Assembly: GCA_016212745.1 (NCBI GenBank)
Contig: JACRDX010000072.1
Location: 1-13,514 of the forward strand
From: Candidatus Falkowiibacteriota bacterium
Lineage (GTDB): Bacteria; Patescibacteriota; Patescibacteriia; UBA11705; JACRDX01
Direction: 5' to 3'
Length of the DNA stretch: 13,514 bases
Position 1 is the first letter of the stretch, and each line of letters starts with the position of its first letter. The notes below the pieces were generated by a model, which did no database searches, had not been told where the DNA came from, and was given only the letters and a program-made list of their open reading frames with translations. Below are positions 1-6,589 of the stretch, piece by piece. A program made the position numbers and the translations under genes.

Positions 1-449
1 TCAGTCAGGTTAAACATCACACCAGAAATGCGCTGGCTAGAATCTATTGTGGTCATCACTAAATTAATCTGCTCGCTCGCAACTGGCGTTTTACTTAAAA
101 AAGAGTTTTTCAAAACGCTCAACTGCACGTTTGCCTGCTCAAAATTCTTGCCAGCCAGCTGAAACTTAACTTTTGCCGCATCAAAATTGAATTTTATGGC
201 ATCGTCTTGACCGGATTCAAGATATGCTTGTCCGATTTTTATTTGTCCATAACCAACTTTAATTGCTGAATAATATGGCGCAAAATTAAGCACAGCAATT
301 ATTAAACAAACAGTTCCCACAATCAAAATTGAAATGCCGCAATATGCCAAAATTTTTAAAAGTGCTAACAAAAAATTGCGTCCGATAAACAAATATCCGC
401 GGCGCGCGTGCTTTATTTCACTTAATAAATTTATGTTAAACTGCTCCAT
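1..449 (-). CDS. DUF4012-like membrane protein, N-terminal part (runs off window)
   Basis: Partial gene: it starts with ATG at 449 and stays open to the window edge, so only about 149 N-terminal residues are seen. After a short basic cytoplasmic stretch (KHARRGY) there is one strong membrane helix at about residues 25-55. The rest is predicted to lie outside and is helical, with a regular Ala/Phe pattern (A-K-V-K-F-Q-L-A, N-F-E-Q-A) followed by a segment ending in RISGVMFNL. This 'tail anchor plus A..F..A...F..A' layout is what I associate with the start of DUF4012 proteins, which in Patescibacteria often sit among exopolysaccharide genes. The start overlaps the preceding glycosyltransferase by 14 nt, implying co-transcription and a role in the same envelope pathway. 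The molecular function of the family is not known to me. Without the C-terminal domain the assignment is moderate; a generic coiled membrane protein is the alternative. Confidence 0.6.
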   Translation of the reverse strand, partial: MEQFNINLLSEIKHARRGYLFIGRNFLLALLKILAYCGISILIVGTVCLIIAVLNFAPYYSAIKVGYGQIKIGQAYLESGQDDAIKFNFDAAKVKFQLAGKNFEQANVQLSVLKNSFLSKTPVASEQINLVMTTIDSSQRISGVMFNLT

Positions 450-1230
450 GTTTTTTTAGATATTTTATCCAACTTTTTACATGTTCTCGCGTCAAACTGT
501 CAAACAACGCAGCTACGCCGCCTTTATCGGCTGATTGGCGACGATGCAAATGAATAACTTTTGCCTCAGGCAAATAAACCACACGCTTGCCCATTTGCCA
601 AATTCTGCGACACAAATCAGCGTCTTCAAAATACATAAAAAATCTCTCGTCAAACAATCCGGCGCTCATTAAAACATCTTTGCGCGCCAGCCAGCAAGAA
701 CCTTGCGCCCAATCAATGTCTTGCGTATCATTGTGATTCCAATCAATCATCAAAAATCTATGCAATTCTCGTTTTCCCCATGGCGTTTTTCCTAAAATGG
801 TTCTGCGACAAAGCGGGGTCAATAATTTGTGCCATTTATAACAAGAATATTGCAAACTACCATCTGGGTTTAAAAGCTGCGGCGCGATGATTCCAACATC
901 ATCGTGCACTTTCAGATATTGAAGCATTTTATCTATTGCACCAGGAAAAACAAAGATATCTGGATTCATTAACAAAACAAATTCGCCTTTCGCATCCTTA
1001 ATTCCAACATTGGTGCCAGCACCCATGCCTAAATTTTTTTCGTTTTGAATATATCTGATTTCTGGATGAATCTTTCTTAAATATGTTTCAGCATCATCTT
1101 GAGAATTATTATCAACAACAATTATTTCAAATGGTTCTGTGGCTTTTGCTTCTTTAAACCATTGAACACAATTTTTGATCAATCGCTTCATTTTATAATT
1201 AACAATCACAATGGAAATCATACAAACCAT
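436..1230 (-). CDS. Glycosyltransferase family 2, rhamnosyltransferase (WbbL)-like
   Basis: A GT-A fold family 2 glycosyltransferase, predicted to move a sugar from a nucleotide-sugar to a growing surface glycan at the inner face of the membrane. Counting from the ATG at 1230 (264 aa), the N-terminal Rossmann-like strand is ISIVIVNYK (5-13), the nucleotide-binding VVDNNS is at 38-43, NPDI at 89-92 stands where the metal-binding DxD lies, and the catalytic acid region FFMYFEDADLCRR is at about 197-209. HLHRRQS near 227-233 is the conserved acceptor-side His region. There are no membrane helices. Two starts are possible. The ATG at 1230 has a GGAGG 10 nt upstream, while the ATG at 1221 gives the classic ATGA overlap with the previous stop and a more typical N-terminus (MISIVIVNY). 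I chose 1230 because of the ribosome binding site. Family confidence is high; donor and acceptor cannot be read from the sequence. Confidence 0.9.
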   Translation of the reverse strand: MVCMISIVIVNYKMKRLIKNCVQWFKEAKATEPFEIIVVDNNSQDDAETYLRKIHPEIRYIQNEKNLGMGAGTNVGIKDAKGEFVLLMNPDIFVFPGAIDKMLQYLKVHDDVGIIAPQLLNPDGSLQYSCYKWHKLLTPLCRRTILGKTPWGKRELHRFLMIDWNHNDTQDIDWAQGSCWLARKDVLMSAGLFDERFFMYFEDADLCRRIWQMGKRVVYLPEAKVIHLHRRQSADKGGVAALFDSLTREHVKSWIKYLKKHGAV

Positions 1231-2213
1231 TTCAACAGATCCTCCATTTGCGCGCATCTTCCACGCACAATTCTGTGTCTTTTTTTCATTAATTTAGAAA
1301 AATTTTTAATTAAATCTTTGATTGCTCTTAAATTTTTTGTTTCAAAAATCAAAACGTAAAAAAATTTTAATTTTTCATACCACAAAACATTAAAGAAAAA
1401 TCGCCATTGAACAAAATTTTTGTTCAAGAGATATAAATGATTGCGATATGAATAAAAATTTACAAGATTGCTTTTGCTTCTGCGGTGTTTTAGAATTTCC
1501 AACCAAGCGCCGGTTTTCTTTTCGCCGCGCACAGCGTTGTTGCGCGCGGTGCGCGCGTGATGCGCAATTGCTTGACCAACGCGCCAAATCTGCCAGCCAC
1601 GCATCCTCATCCTTAAAGACAAATCAATGTCTTCTTGATATGAAAAAAAATCTTCGTCAAAAAATTCTTTTTCATATTGCACATCTTCCAGCGCTTCGCG
1701 CCGCAAAATCGAGCAAGCTCCGGAAAAACCAAAAACTTCCTCGTCCATTCCGTATTTACCATCATCAATTTCTCCTTGCGCAATATCTACAACCTTATAA
1801 TTTTTAAAAATTTGCAAACCAACCGAATCAATGTAATTTGTCTTTTCTCCATTTTGTAGCCGCAAAACTTTTGCCGTAGCAGCGCCTGCCTCACTGTGTT
1901 TATCCATAAATTGAATCAGCCGCTCAATACAATTTGGCTCTAAAACAATATCTTGATTAAGGCACAAAACATACTCGCTTTTTGTCCAATGAATGGCTTG
2001 ATTATGCGCCTTCGCAAAACCAACATTGTTCTCGTGCCGCACAACTCGTATTTGTGGATAATTTTCTTTCAAAAAGCTGACCGTATTGTCAGTTGAGCCA
2101 TTATCAATAATAAGCAAAGAAAAATCTTTAAAAGTCTGGGATTCAAGAGAATCCAAACAGCTCTTTAAAAAATTTTCACCGTTCCATGTTACCAAATTAA
2201 CAGCTAATTTCAT
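1218..2213 (-). CDS. Glycosyltransferase family 2
   Basis: A second GT2 enzyme, 331 aa from the ATG at 2213. The first strand is MKLAVNLVTWNG. Then come IIDNGSTDN (35-43; nucleotide binding), VGFAKAHNQAI (64-74), LNQDI (85-89) where many relatives have DxD, and FDEDFFSYQEDIDLSLR (185-201) with the catalytic acidic pair. The HH at 218-219 lies in the usual conserved His region. The C-terminal 100 residues are basic and rich in aromatic residues (YLLNKNFVQWRFFFNVLWYEKLKFFYVL), likely a membrane-associating helix. An ATG at 2237 would extend the protein by 8 residues into the permease gene, but MKLAV starts the fold properly and sits 5 nt after the permease stop, so I use 2213. The gene overlaps the next GT2 gene; together with the DUF4012-like protein this is a small glycan-assembly set. 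Substrate unknown. Confidence 0.9.
   Translation of the reverse strand: MKLAVNLVTWNGENFLKSCLDSLESQTFKDFSLLIIDNGSTDNTVSFLKENYPQIRVVRHENNVGFAKAHNQAIHWTKSEYVLCLNQDIVLEPNCIERLIQFMDKHSEAGAATAKVLRLQNGEKTNYIDSVGLQIFKNYKVVDIAQGEIDDGKYGMDEEVFGFSGACSILRREALEDVQYEKEFFDEDFFSYQEDIDLSLRMRMRGWQIWRVGQAIAHHARTARNNAVRGEKKTGAWLEILKHRRSKSNLVNFYSYRNHLYLLNKNFVQWRFFFNVLWYEKLKFFYVLIFETKNLRAIKDLIKNFSKLMKKRHRIVRGRCAQMEDLLKWFV
1241..1245 (-). promoter_or_regulatory. Shine-Dalgarno GGAGG for the second GT2 gene
   Basis: Plus-strand CCTCC, reading GGAGG on the minus strand, lies inside the 3' end of the upstream glycosyltransferase gene and 10 nt before the ATG at 1230 (19 nt before the ATG at 1221). It is the clearest Shine-Dalgarno sequence in the window, where most starts have none, and it is the reason for choosing 1230 as start. 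Confidence 0.6.
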
Positions 2214-2218
2214 ATCAA

Positions 2219-3352
2219 CTATCTTACCATATCCCAAATCGCATACACAATGCCAGCCGAAAACATTATCAACAATGAAATTTCCATTAACGCGCTGCGG
2301 GACAATGCGTAAACCGGACGCTGGTCGCCCAACTTTTTCGCTCTACGGTATGCGGTCACTATTAAAATTCCAGACGCGCCAAAACTTAAAGAACCGACAA
2401 TACCAAGTATTGTAATAAAATCCCTAATCCCACTCAAAAATAGCAAAAATGGCACAATAGCAACCAGCAACCACGCTGTTTTTCGGTTTATTTTAATGTC
2501 ATATTCAAAAATTTGTTTTAACCCAAGTCCAACGCTTAAAAAACTTGTGCTCAATGTAAAAAACGCGAAAAGATTGCCAGCAATTATCGCCCACTTTCCA
2601 AGCGTGCTTCCCAATCCAACAGTTGCCACTTGTGTCACGTTGCCATTGCAAACCGCCAAAACTGTCGCGGTAAATAAAACATAAACAACCATTGCGATTA
2701 AGCCAGCATAAACAATTGCCTTTTTTATCAAACGTCGCTCCTCATTCAAAATTCTCTTTACTGAAAAAATCGCGCCTGTTCCAGCATATGCAAAAAGAAC
2801 TACTCCATACAGCAAAAGTATGTTGTGAAAATCAATGTCGTTAAACCATGATATTTGCGACAAAGACGACGCACCAGCTCCGGAAATTATCAAAACAACC
2901 GCGAATACGCCAAGCACCATTATCAGTTCAATGACCTTTACCCATTTTAAACCAAAATATAAAACAATCGCACCTACTAACCAAAAAATAATACTGTGCC
3001 ACATTGCGTCTCCACCCCAAAGTGCGGCCAATACCGCGCCAATGCCAATAATGTACGCCAGCAACGCGCCATAATTTCCAACAATCATCGCCAAATATTC
3101 CACATATTGCCAGCCATGCCCAACATATTTTTTCACGCACCCTGCAATTTGATGGTCTTCTTTATTTCGCAACATCATCTCGCCAACCATCAAATGCACA
3201 AACATCACGGCAATTCCCAAAATAAATAAAAAAAATAATCCAACACCAAAACCGACTTTATGCACGGCAAAGGGAATGCCCAAAATGCCGGCACCGATTA
3301 TTGTGCCGACGAGCGTGGCAACTGCTTCCCAAAAATTAAGCGACTTTGACAT
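2219..3352 (-). CDS. Amino acid permease, AAAP/HAAAP (Trp/Tyr permease-like) type
   Basis: Integral membrane transporter of 377 aa with about 11 hydrophobic helices along its whole length. Residues 9-30 read like the first helix of the amino acid/auxin permease and hydroxy/aromatic amino acid permease families: EAVATLVGTIIGAGILGIPF, where the unwound GTIIGAGILG stretch forms part of the substrate site in LeuT-fold carriers. Further conserved-looking pieces are the ALLAYIIGIG helix, LFAYAGTGAIFSV (around 190), and a charged loop RILNEERRLIKKA typical of these carriers. It is expected to import one or more amino acids by ion symport, which fits an organism with few biosynthetic genes. The start overlaps the end of pyk by 17 nt and the stop lies 5 nt before the GT2 gene, so it is mid-operon. 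No Shine-Dalgarno is visible. Substrate specificity cannot be told. Confidence 0.85.
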   Translation of the reverse strand: MSKSLNFWEAVATLVGTIIGAGILGIPFAVHKVGFGVGLFFLFILGIAVMFVHLMVGEMMLRNKEDHQIAGCVKKYVGHGWQYVEYLAMIVGNYGALLAYIIGIGAVLAALWGGDAMWHSIIFWLVGAIVLYFGLKWVKVIELIMVLGVFAVVLIISGAGASSLSQISWFNDIDFHNILLLYGVVLFAYAGTGAIFSVKRILNEERRLIKKAIVYAGLIAMVVYVLFTATVLAVCNGNVTQVATVGLGSTLGKWAIIAGNLFAFFTLSTSFLSVGLGLKQIFEYDIKINRKTAWLLVAIVPFLLFLSGIRDFITILGIVGSLSFGASGILIVTAYRRAKKLGDQRPVYALSRSALMEISLLIMFSAGIVYAIWDMVR

Positions 3353-4709
3353 AAATATTATCAGCGCTCACAACAACAATTTTATCTTTATTTTTTATAA
3401 TTCTATTCTTTTTTAAATTATTAATCGCGCTGGCAACATTCTTAGCAATGACCGCGGCGGCTCCCCAAACGACAGAATATTGCCGCCGCTGCCTTTCATT
3501 TTCACAAATAAAAACAACTGGTAATTCCGGGCGAAAACTTGTCACCCTATACATTAAAGATTCTGAACCAATAACAATTAACATTTTCGCCTTGACATTT
3601 TCCGCCAAAATACGCGCCAACCCACTCAACGCTTTTCCCGCAAGCGCAACCTGCTGCAGCCGTTTGCGAATATCCAAATCATCATAAGTTGACGCTTCTG
3701 TCACGCAAATAATTTTCGCCATTTCAGCGGCAGCCATAATCGGATATTTTCCATTTGCCGTTTCTCCGGACAACATTACTGCGTCAGCATGGTCAATGAC
3801 TGCGTTCGCAACGTCGCTCGCTTCTGCTCGCGTTGGCCTTGGATTATTAATCATTGATTCTAACATTTGCGTTGCGACAATGACTGGCTTTGCCGCAGCC
3901 AAACATTTTTCAATAATATTTTTCTGAATTATTGGCACTTCTTCAGTAGACATTTCTATTCCCAAATCGCCGCGCGCGATCATTATCGCGTCGGCCGCTT
4001 CAATAATTTCATCTATTTTTTCAACAGCAACCCTGCGTTCAATTTTTGCAATCACTTTTATTGGCTGGCCAACAATAATTTTTTGTTGTCTCTCAACTTT
4101 GTTAATCAAATTCCTAACTTCAACAATATCTTTTGCAGATTGAACAAACGACAACGCAACAAAATCAACTTTATTTGCCACACCAAATACCAAATCCTCT
4201 TTGTCCTTTGCTGTTAGAGCTGACAATTTAATTTGCGTGTCTGGCAAATTAATTCCTTTGTGCGAAATTATTTCGCCTCCAATTTTCACCAAACAATAAA
4301 TTTTATTTCCAACTATTTTTTGAACAACCAATTCAACTGCTCCGTCAGCGATTAGCACGCGCTCAGCCAACTTAATATCTTGATGCATGTTCGCGTATGT
4401 GACAGGAATGGTTCCGCGCTCAGCTTTGCCAGTTGTCAAAACAATTTTGCTGCCATTTGCCAATTTTAATTTTCCGTCAAATTTTCCCAACCGAATTCTC
4501 GGACCTTGCAAATCCTGAATTATGGCGATCGGATTTTTTGTCTTTTTTTCTATTGCCCTAATTCGCCTTATAACCCCCAGATGATATTTGTGAGTATTGT
4601 GCGAAAAATTGAGCCGTGCCACGTTCATGCCAGCTTTTGCTAATTTTAACAAAGCTGCCGCGCTGTCAGCTGCTGGTCCGATTGTGCAAATTATTTTAGT
4701 CCTCTTCAT
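3336..4709 (-). CDS. pyk: Pyruvate kinase
   Basis: Converts phosphoenolpyruvate and ADP to pyruvate and ATP, the last step of glycolysis, in the cytoplasm. The 457 aa are near the normal bacterial length. Seen in order: MKRTKIICTIGPA at the start of the TIM barrel; ARLNFSH (31-37) with the phosphate-binding Arg32, Asn34 and Ser36; QDLQGPRIRLG (65-75) leading into the B domain (about 70-160); ALSFVQS (185-191); the catalytic Lys in VIAKIER (K222) with metal ligand E224; MIARGDLGIE (243-252) with D248; and VATQMLESM (278-286), then ADAVMLSGETANG. The C-terminal regulatory domain (about 340-457) is present. Odd point: residue 227 after KIERR is Val where family members usually have Glu, Gln, Asp or His. 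Its ATG overlaps the yraN stop (ATGA) and its end overlaps the permease gene. Confidence 0.97.
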   Translation of the reverse strand: MKRTKIICTIGPAADSAAALLKLAKAGMNVARLNFSHNTHKYHLGVIRRIRAIEKKTKNPIAIIQDLQGPRIRLGKFDGKLKLANGSKIVLTTGKAERGTIPVTYANMHQDIKLAERVLIADGAVELVVQKIVGNKIYCLVKIGGEIISHKGINLPDTQIKLSALTAKDKEDLVFGVANKVDFVALSFVQSAKDIVEVRNLINKVERQQKIIVGQPIKVIAKIERRVAVEKIDEIIEAADAIMIARGDLGIEMSTEEVPIIQKNIIEKCLAAAKPVIVATQMLESMINNPRPTRAEASDVANAVIDHADAVMLSGETANGKYPIMAAAEMAKIICVTEASTYDDLDIRKRLQQVALAGKALSGLARILAENVKAKMLIVIGSESLMYRVTSFRPELPVVFICENERQRRQYSVVWGAAAVIAKNVASAINNLKKNRIIKNKDKIVVVSADNIYVKVA

Positions 4710-5065
4710 AAAATAACGTTCTCTTGTTGCCTGAAATTAATTTTGTCGCAATCTTTTTCAACCACCAAAATATCAAAACGACAATCAACATCTCGCCCGA
4801 TATTTTTTGCTTGAATATAATATTTAATCAGCCGTTTTATTGTGTCCCGATTTTCATAATTCACCGCGCGTTCGCCCGGCAAAAAATCAGTTGACCGAGT
4901 TTTAACCTCCACGAAAACGATTTCATTGTCTTTCGTGCAAATCAAATCAATTTCGCCAAACCTACGACGATAATTCCGCTCAATCACACGATATCCTTGC
5001 TTTGCGTAAAATTCAGCTGCCATGTCTTCGCCCCACTGGCCAAACTGTTTGTTATGGAGCGTCAT
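4706..5065 (-). CDS. yraN: YraN family protein (UPF0102), restriction-endonuclease-like fold
   Basis: A 119-aa protein matching the UPF0102/YraN pattern throughout. It has FGQWGEDMAAEFYAKQGY (8-25), then RNYRRRFGEIDLI (30-42) and EIVFVEVKTR (48-57). The acidic/lysine triad E13, D40 and E53-x-K55 is arranged like the E...D...ExK site of Holliday-junction-resolvase-type nucleases, so nuclease activity is plausible, but the family's role is not established as far as I know. The size is typical. The ATG lies 1 nt after the stop of the small membrane protein, and the stop overlaps the pyk start by 4 nt (ATGA), so translational coupling is likely. There is no functional link to the neighbouring metabolic genes that I can see. 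Confidence 0.95.
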   Translation of the reverse strand: MTLHNKQFGQWGEDMAAEFYAKQGYRVIERNYRRRFGEIDLICTKDNEIVFVEVKTRSTDFLPGERAVNYENRDTIKRLIKYYIQAKNIGRDVDCRFDILVVEKDCDKINFRQQENVIL

Positions 5066-5066
5066 A

Positions 5067-5318
5067 TTAAGCTGATTGCGACGGTACGATTAAACCAACT
5101 AGCCAATTTAAAAATCCGCCAATCAAACCGGTCATTGTCAAAACGCCCATTATGCAAACAACGATTCCAATCAATTTATAAAGCATGCGGCTGCTGCCAA
5201 ACCATTTTTCGCCCCACATTGAATAGCCCACGAATTCTTGAATCCATTGTGTTTTCCAAACGAAAATAAAACCCACGCCAGCGATAATCAGTCCCAAAAA
5301 AAATTGTCCGATTGTCAT
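5067..5318 (-). CDS. Small conserved-type membrane protein, function unknown
   Basis: An 83-aa protein with a hydrophobic helix at about residues 5-22 (FFLGLIIAGVGFIFVW), a short loop containing QWIQEFVGYSMWGEKWFGSS with several Trp and a WGEKW element, and a second, longer hydrophobic stretch at 47-77 (LIGIVVCIMGVLTMTGLIGG...). I recognise the layout (helix, 'fG...wgEk.fG' loop, 'lyKliGi' helix) as a recurring hypothetical protein in Patescibacteria, but know no function. It is the first gene of the left block: the next gene begins 1 nt after its stop, and 167 nt of repeat-rich spacer precede it. A second ORF in another frame across its start merely translates the upstream palindrome. No clear ribosome binding site precedes the ATG. 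Confidence 0.8.
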   Translation of the reverse strand: MTIGQFFLGLIIAGVGFIFVWKTQWIQEFVGYSMWGEKWFGSSRMLYKLIGIVVCIMGVLTMTGLIGGFLNWLVGLIVPSQSA

Positions 5319-5350
5319 ATATTATTATGTGTAATTGTGCGCGGTCAATA

Positions 5351-5407
5351 CGATCTGTCATGCTGAATTCCACGCGATGCCGCATGGCGTCGTATTTCAG
5401 CATCTTA
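5351..5407. repeat. Nested palindromic intergenic repeat (TGTCATGCTGAA...TTCAGCATC type)
   Basis: The outer arms are TGCTGAA (5361-5367) and TTCAGCA (5396-5402). Inside them sits a strong hairpin, CGATGCC / GGCGTCG with a 4-nt GCAT loop (5375-5392, seven pairs including one G-T). The outer arm beginning TGTCATGCTGAA resembles a palindromic element I have seen scattered between genes of many bacterial phyla; I state this from memory and could not search. It sits in the only sizeable spacer between the two gene blocks and would form a stem in the leader of the small membrane protein gene. It is a different sequence type from the two elements inside argS, although all are GC-richer than their surroundings. 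Confidence 0.7.
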
Positions 5408-5410
5408 ATT

Positions 5411-5453
5411 CGTAGTTCCGTAGTTAATCCGTAGCATCCGTAGTTCTGTAGTC
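5411..5453. repeat. Imperfect tandem repeat of an ACTACGGA-type unit
   Basis: Five imperfect units begin at 5411, 5419, 5430, 5439 and 5447 (plus strand CGTAG followed by TTC, TTAATC, CATC, TTC; the last starts TGTAG). On the minus strand they read ACTACGGA or GCTACGGAT with a small variable tail, giving a period of 8-11 nt. The units are unlike coding sequence and separate the weak promoter candidate from the palindrome at 5351-5407. Similar octamer arrays occur in spacers of many genomes; no function is evident. Confidence 0.75.
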
Positions 5454-5462
5454 ATTGTATCA
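5454..5462 (-). promoter_or_regulatory. Possible extended -10 promoter element for the left gene block
   Basis: On the minus strand TGATACAAT matches an extended -10 (TGn followed by TACAAT, 5 of 6 to TATAAT). The hexamer 17 nt upstream is TTTATT, a poor -35; TTGAAA at 5468-5473 is closer to consensus but only 8 nt away. It lies just after the T-rich end of the tRNA gene, where a new transcript for the small membrane protein, yraN, pyk and downstream genes could start. The leader would be about 130 nt and contain both repeat elements. Weak but positionally sensible. Confidence 0.35.
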
Positions 5463-5485
5463 CTTTCTTTCAACAAAATAAAAAA

Positions 5486-5568
5486 TGGGCGAGGAGAGAT
5501 TTGAACTCTCAAGACCTTTCGGCCGCTACCACCTCAAGGTAGTGCGTATTCCGTTTCGCCACTCGCCC
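5486..5568 (-). tRNA. tRNA-Leu (anticodon GAG)
   Basis: An 83-nt class II tRNA. Acceptor stem GGGCGAG pairs perfectly with CTCGCCC, followed by discriminator A. The D stem is GCG/CGC with a GG in the loop. The anticodon stem CTACC/GGTAG encloses the 7-nt loop TTGAGGT, giving anticodon GAG, which reads CUC and CUU leucine codons. The long variable arm is GGCC/GGTC with a GAAA loop, as expected for Leu. The T stem GAGAG/CTCTC carries the loop TTCAAAT. The 3' CCA is not encoded; the discriminator is followed directly by a run of six T on the minus strand, which could end transcription. It lies 33 nt after the ferredoxin stop with a GC-rich hairpin between, so it may be cut from the same transcript. 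Confidence 0.97.
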
Positions 5569-5573
5569 AATCT

Positions 5574-5592
5574 GCCCCGCCCATGGCGGGGC
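5574..5592. other. GC-rich hairpin between ferredoxin gene and tRNA-Leu
   Basis: Perfect inverted repeat GCCCCGCC / GGCGGGGC (8 bp) with a 3-nt loop. In the minus direction, the direction of all genes here, no T-run follows, so it does not look like a normal terminator for ferredoxin. In the plus direction six T follow after five bases (5598-5603), so it could stop antisense transcription. It may instead protect the ferredoxin mRNA end when the tRNA is processed out. It shares the GCCCCG/CGGGGC core with the element inside argS at 8398-8435, so it may be a remnant of the same repeat family. Confidence 0.6.
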
Positions 5593-5601
5593 CACAATTT
5601 T

Positions 5602-5781
5602 TTACTCAACCGCAATCGCCCCAACAGGACAACCAGCTTTTGCGTCAGCAACGCATGGCAATCCTTGGTCAGCGCCATCTTTTGTCTGCGCTTTTCCATC
5701 AGCAGCCAACTCAAAAACATCTGGGCATGTCGCTCCGCAAGCGCCGCAGCCAATGCATTTTTCTTTGTCCACTGTAATCAT
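5602..5781 (-). CDS. Ferredoxin, single 4Fe-4S cluster
   Basis: A 59-aa cytoplasmic electron carrier, easy to miss because it is so short. The protein starts MITVDKEKCIGCGACGATCP and ends in GCPVGAIAVE. Cysteines at 9, 12 and 15 (CxxCxxC) and C51 (followed by Pro) fit the four ligands of one 4Fe-4S cluster. The extra pair C19 and C43 matches the disulfide found in the Thermotoga-type monocluster ferredoxins, which are about 60 aa and have the same PDVFEL...DGKA and LPC...A...CP pattern. It is therefore a single-cluster protein, not the 2x4Fe-4S clostridial type. The ATG at 5781 is 4 nt after the stop of the kinase-fold gene; no Shine-Dalgarno is seen. No obvious partner oxidoreductase lies in the window. 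Confidence 0.95.
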   Translation of the reverse strand: MITVDKEKCIGCGACGATCPDVFELAADGKAQTKDGADQGLPCVADAKAGCPVGAIAVE

Positions 5782-5785
5782 ATTT

Positions 5786-6586
5786 TTATTTTAATAATTT
5801 ACTGCGATTTTTACCAACTATTAATTTTAATTTTGTATCAGCGATTTTTATTTTTGCCGGAGTTTTTATCACACGATAATTATCCAGTACCAATGGCAAA
5901 TACTCATAACTTTTAACCATAAACTCATCGCGCTCAACAAAAGTATCCGCGCGAATTTCCCTTTTTCCACTAAATATCTTTAAAATTCCCGCTCTGCCTT
6001 GGGACTGGCTTTTCGCAACCAAATCCAATTTCTTGTCTTGCGCGTCAATTTTATCCAACTCTGGCAAAATATCCTTGTCCTTTTTCATTGGATAATAAAA
6101 ATTGTAAATGCACACTTCTTTGCAATTGTTAGTCGGCATAATCTTGAAATTTCCGTGTTCAATTAACAACCGACTTACACTTTTACTCATCTTAACATTG
6201 GAAAAAAAGAATTGCCCATTCGCGTCGCCGATATCCACTTCAACCAGTTTGCGCGCCGCGATCGCCTCGCAAGCTTCGTCATTCTCGCCAATGCCAAGCA
6301 ACGGCGCAATATGATTATTTTGCCCAACAGGAATAAAACCCAATGTCAGCCCGTTGCGCACAACCGGATCAATAACTTTCAAAAAACTGCTGTCATTCCC
6401 CACTATCACCAATGTTTTAATTCCTCGCTTTGTTTCATCGTCAATAATCTCTTCAATCCGTTTTAGCAAAGAAAGCCGGATATGCTTTCCATTTATATCC
6501 AGCTCCAACAGCTTTTCTTTTATTTTGTCTATGGTCCTGTCAAATCTCTTGTCATTCAGAAAAGTGTCGTACAAATAATAGTACAT
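5786..6586 (-). CDS. Diacylglycerol/NAD-kinase-fold protein with degenerate active-site motifs
   Basis: A 266-aa protein whose layout follows the diacylglycerol kinase catalytic domain (LCB5/DgkB-like lipid kinases). TLVIVGNDSSFLKVID (58-73) sits where the nucleotide-binding GGDGT-x-x-E motif is expected, LGFIPVGQNNHIAPLLGI (82-99) where LGIIPLGTGNDFAR-LGI is expected, and VDIGDANGQFFFSNV (117-131) where D-x-G...NG-x-x-F-x-N-x is expected. The C-terminal half would be the lipid-binding beta sandwich. The key glycines and the Thr of GGDGT are replaced (GNDSS) and GTGN reads GQNN, so ATP binding may be changed or lost. A substrate lipid cannot be inferred. It begins 3 nt after the bactofilin stop and ends 4 nt before ferredoxin. 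Fold assignment is fairly sure, catalytic activity doubtful. Confidence 0.75.
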   Translation of the reverse strand: MYYYLYDTFLNDKRFDRTIDKIKEKLLELDINGKHIRLSLLKRIEEIIDDETKRGIKTLVIVGNDSSFLKVIDPVVRNGLTLGFIPVGQNNHIAPLLGIGENDEACEAIAARKLVEVDIGDANGQFFFSNVKMSKSVSRLLIEHGNFKIMPTNNCKEVCIYNFYYPMKKDKDILPELDKIDAQDKKLDLVAKSQSQGRAGILKIFSGKREIRADTFVERDEFMVKSYEYLPLVLDNYRVIKTPAKIKIADTKLKLIVGKNRSKLLK

Positions 6587-6589
6587 AGT

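Noticed and set aside
1535..1575. GC-rich near-palindrome GCGCGCGGTGCGCGCG in the GT2 gene as a further repeat insertion
   Set aside because: It encodes the conserved His/Arg region (HHARTARNN) expected at this place in the enzyme, so ordinary coding explains it.
5322..5348. Promoter TTGACC (5343-5348) with AATAAT 16 nt downstream for the small membrane protein
   Set aside because: The -10 would end only 2 nt before the ATG, so the transcript would begin inside the gene and lose its start codon.
5176..5403. 75-codon minus-strand ORF across the spacer
   Set aside because: It translates the palindrome and overlaps the start of the small membrane protein in another frame; no protein-like pattern.
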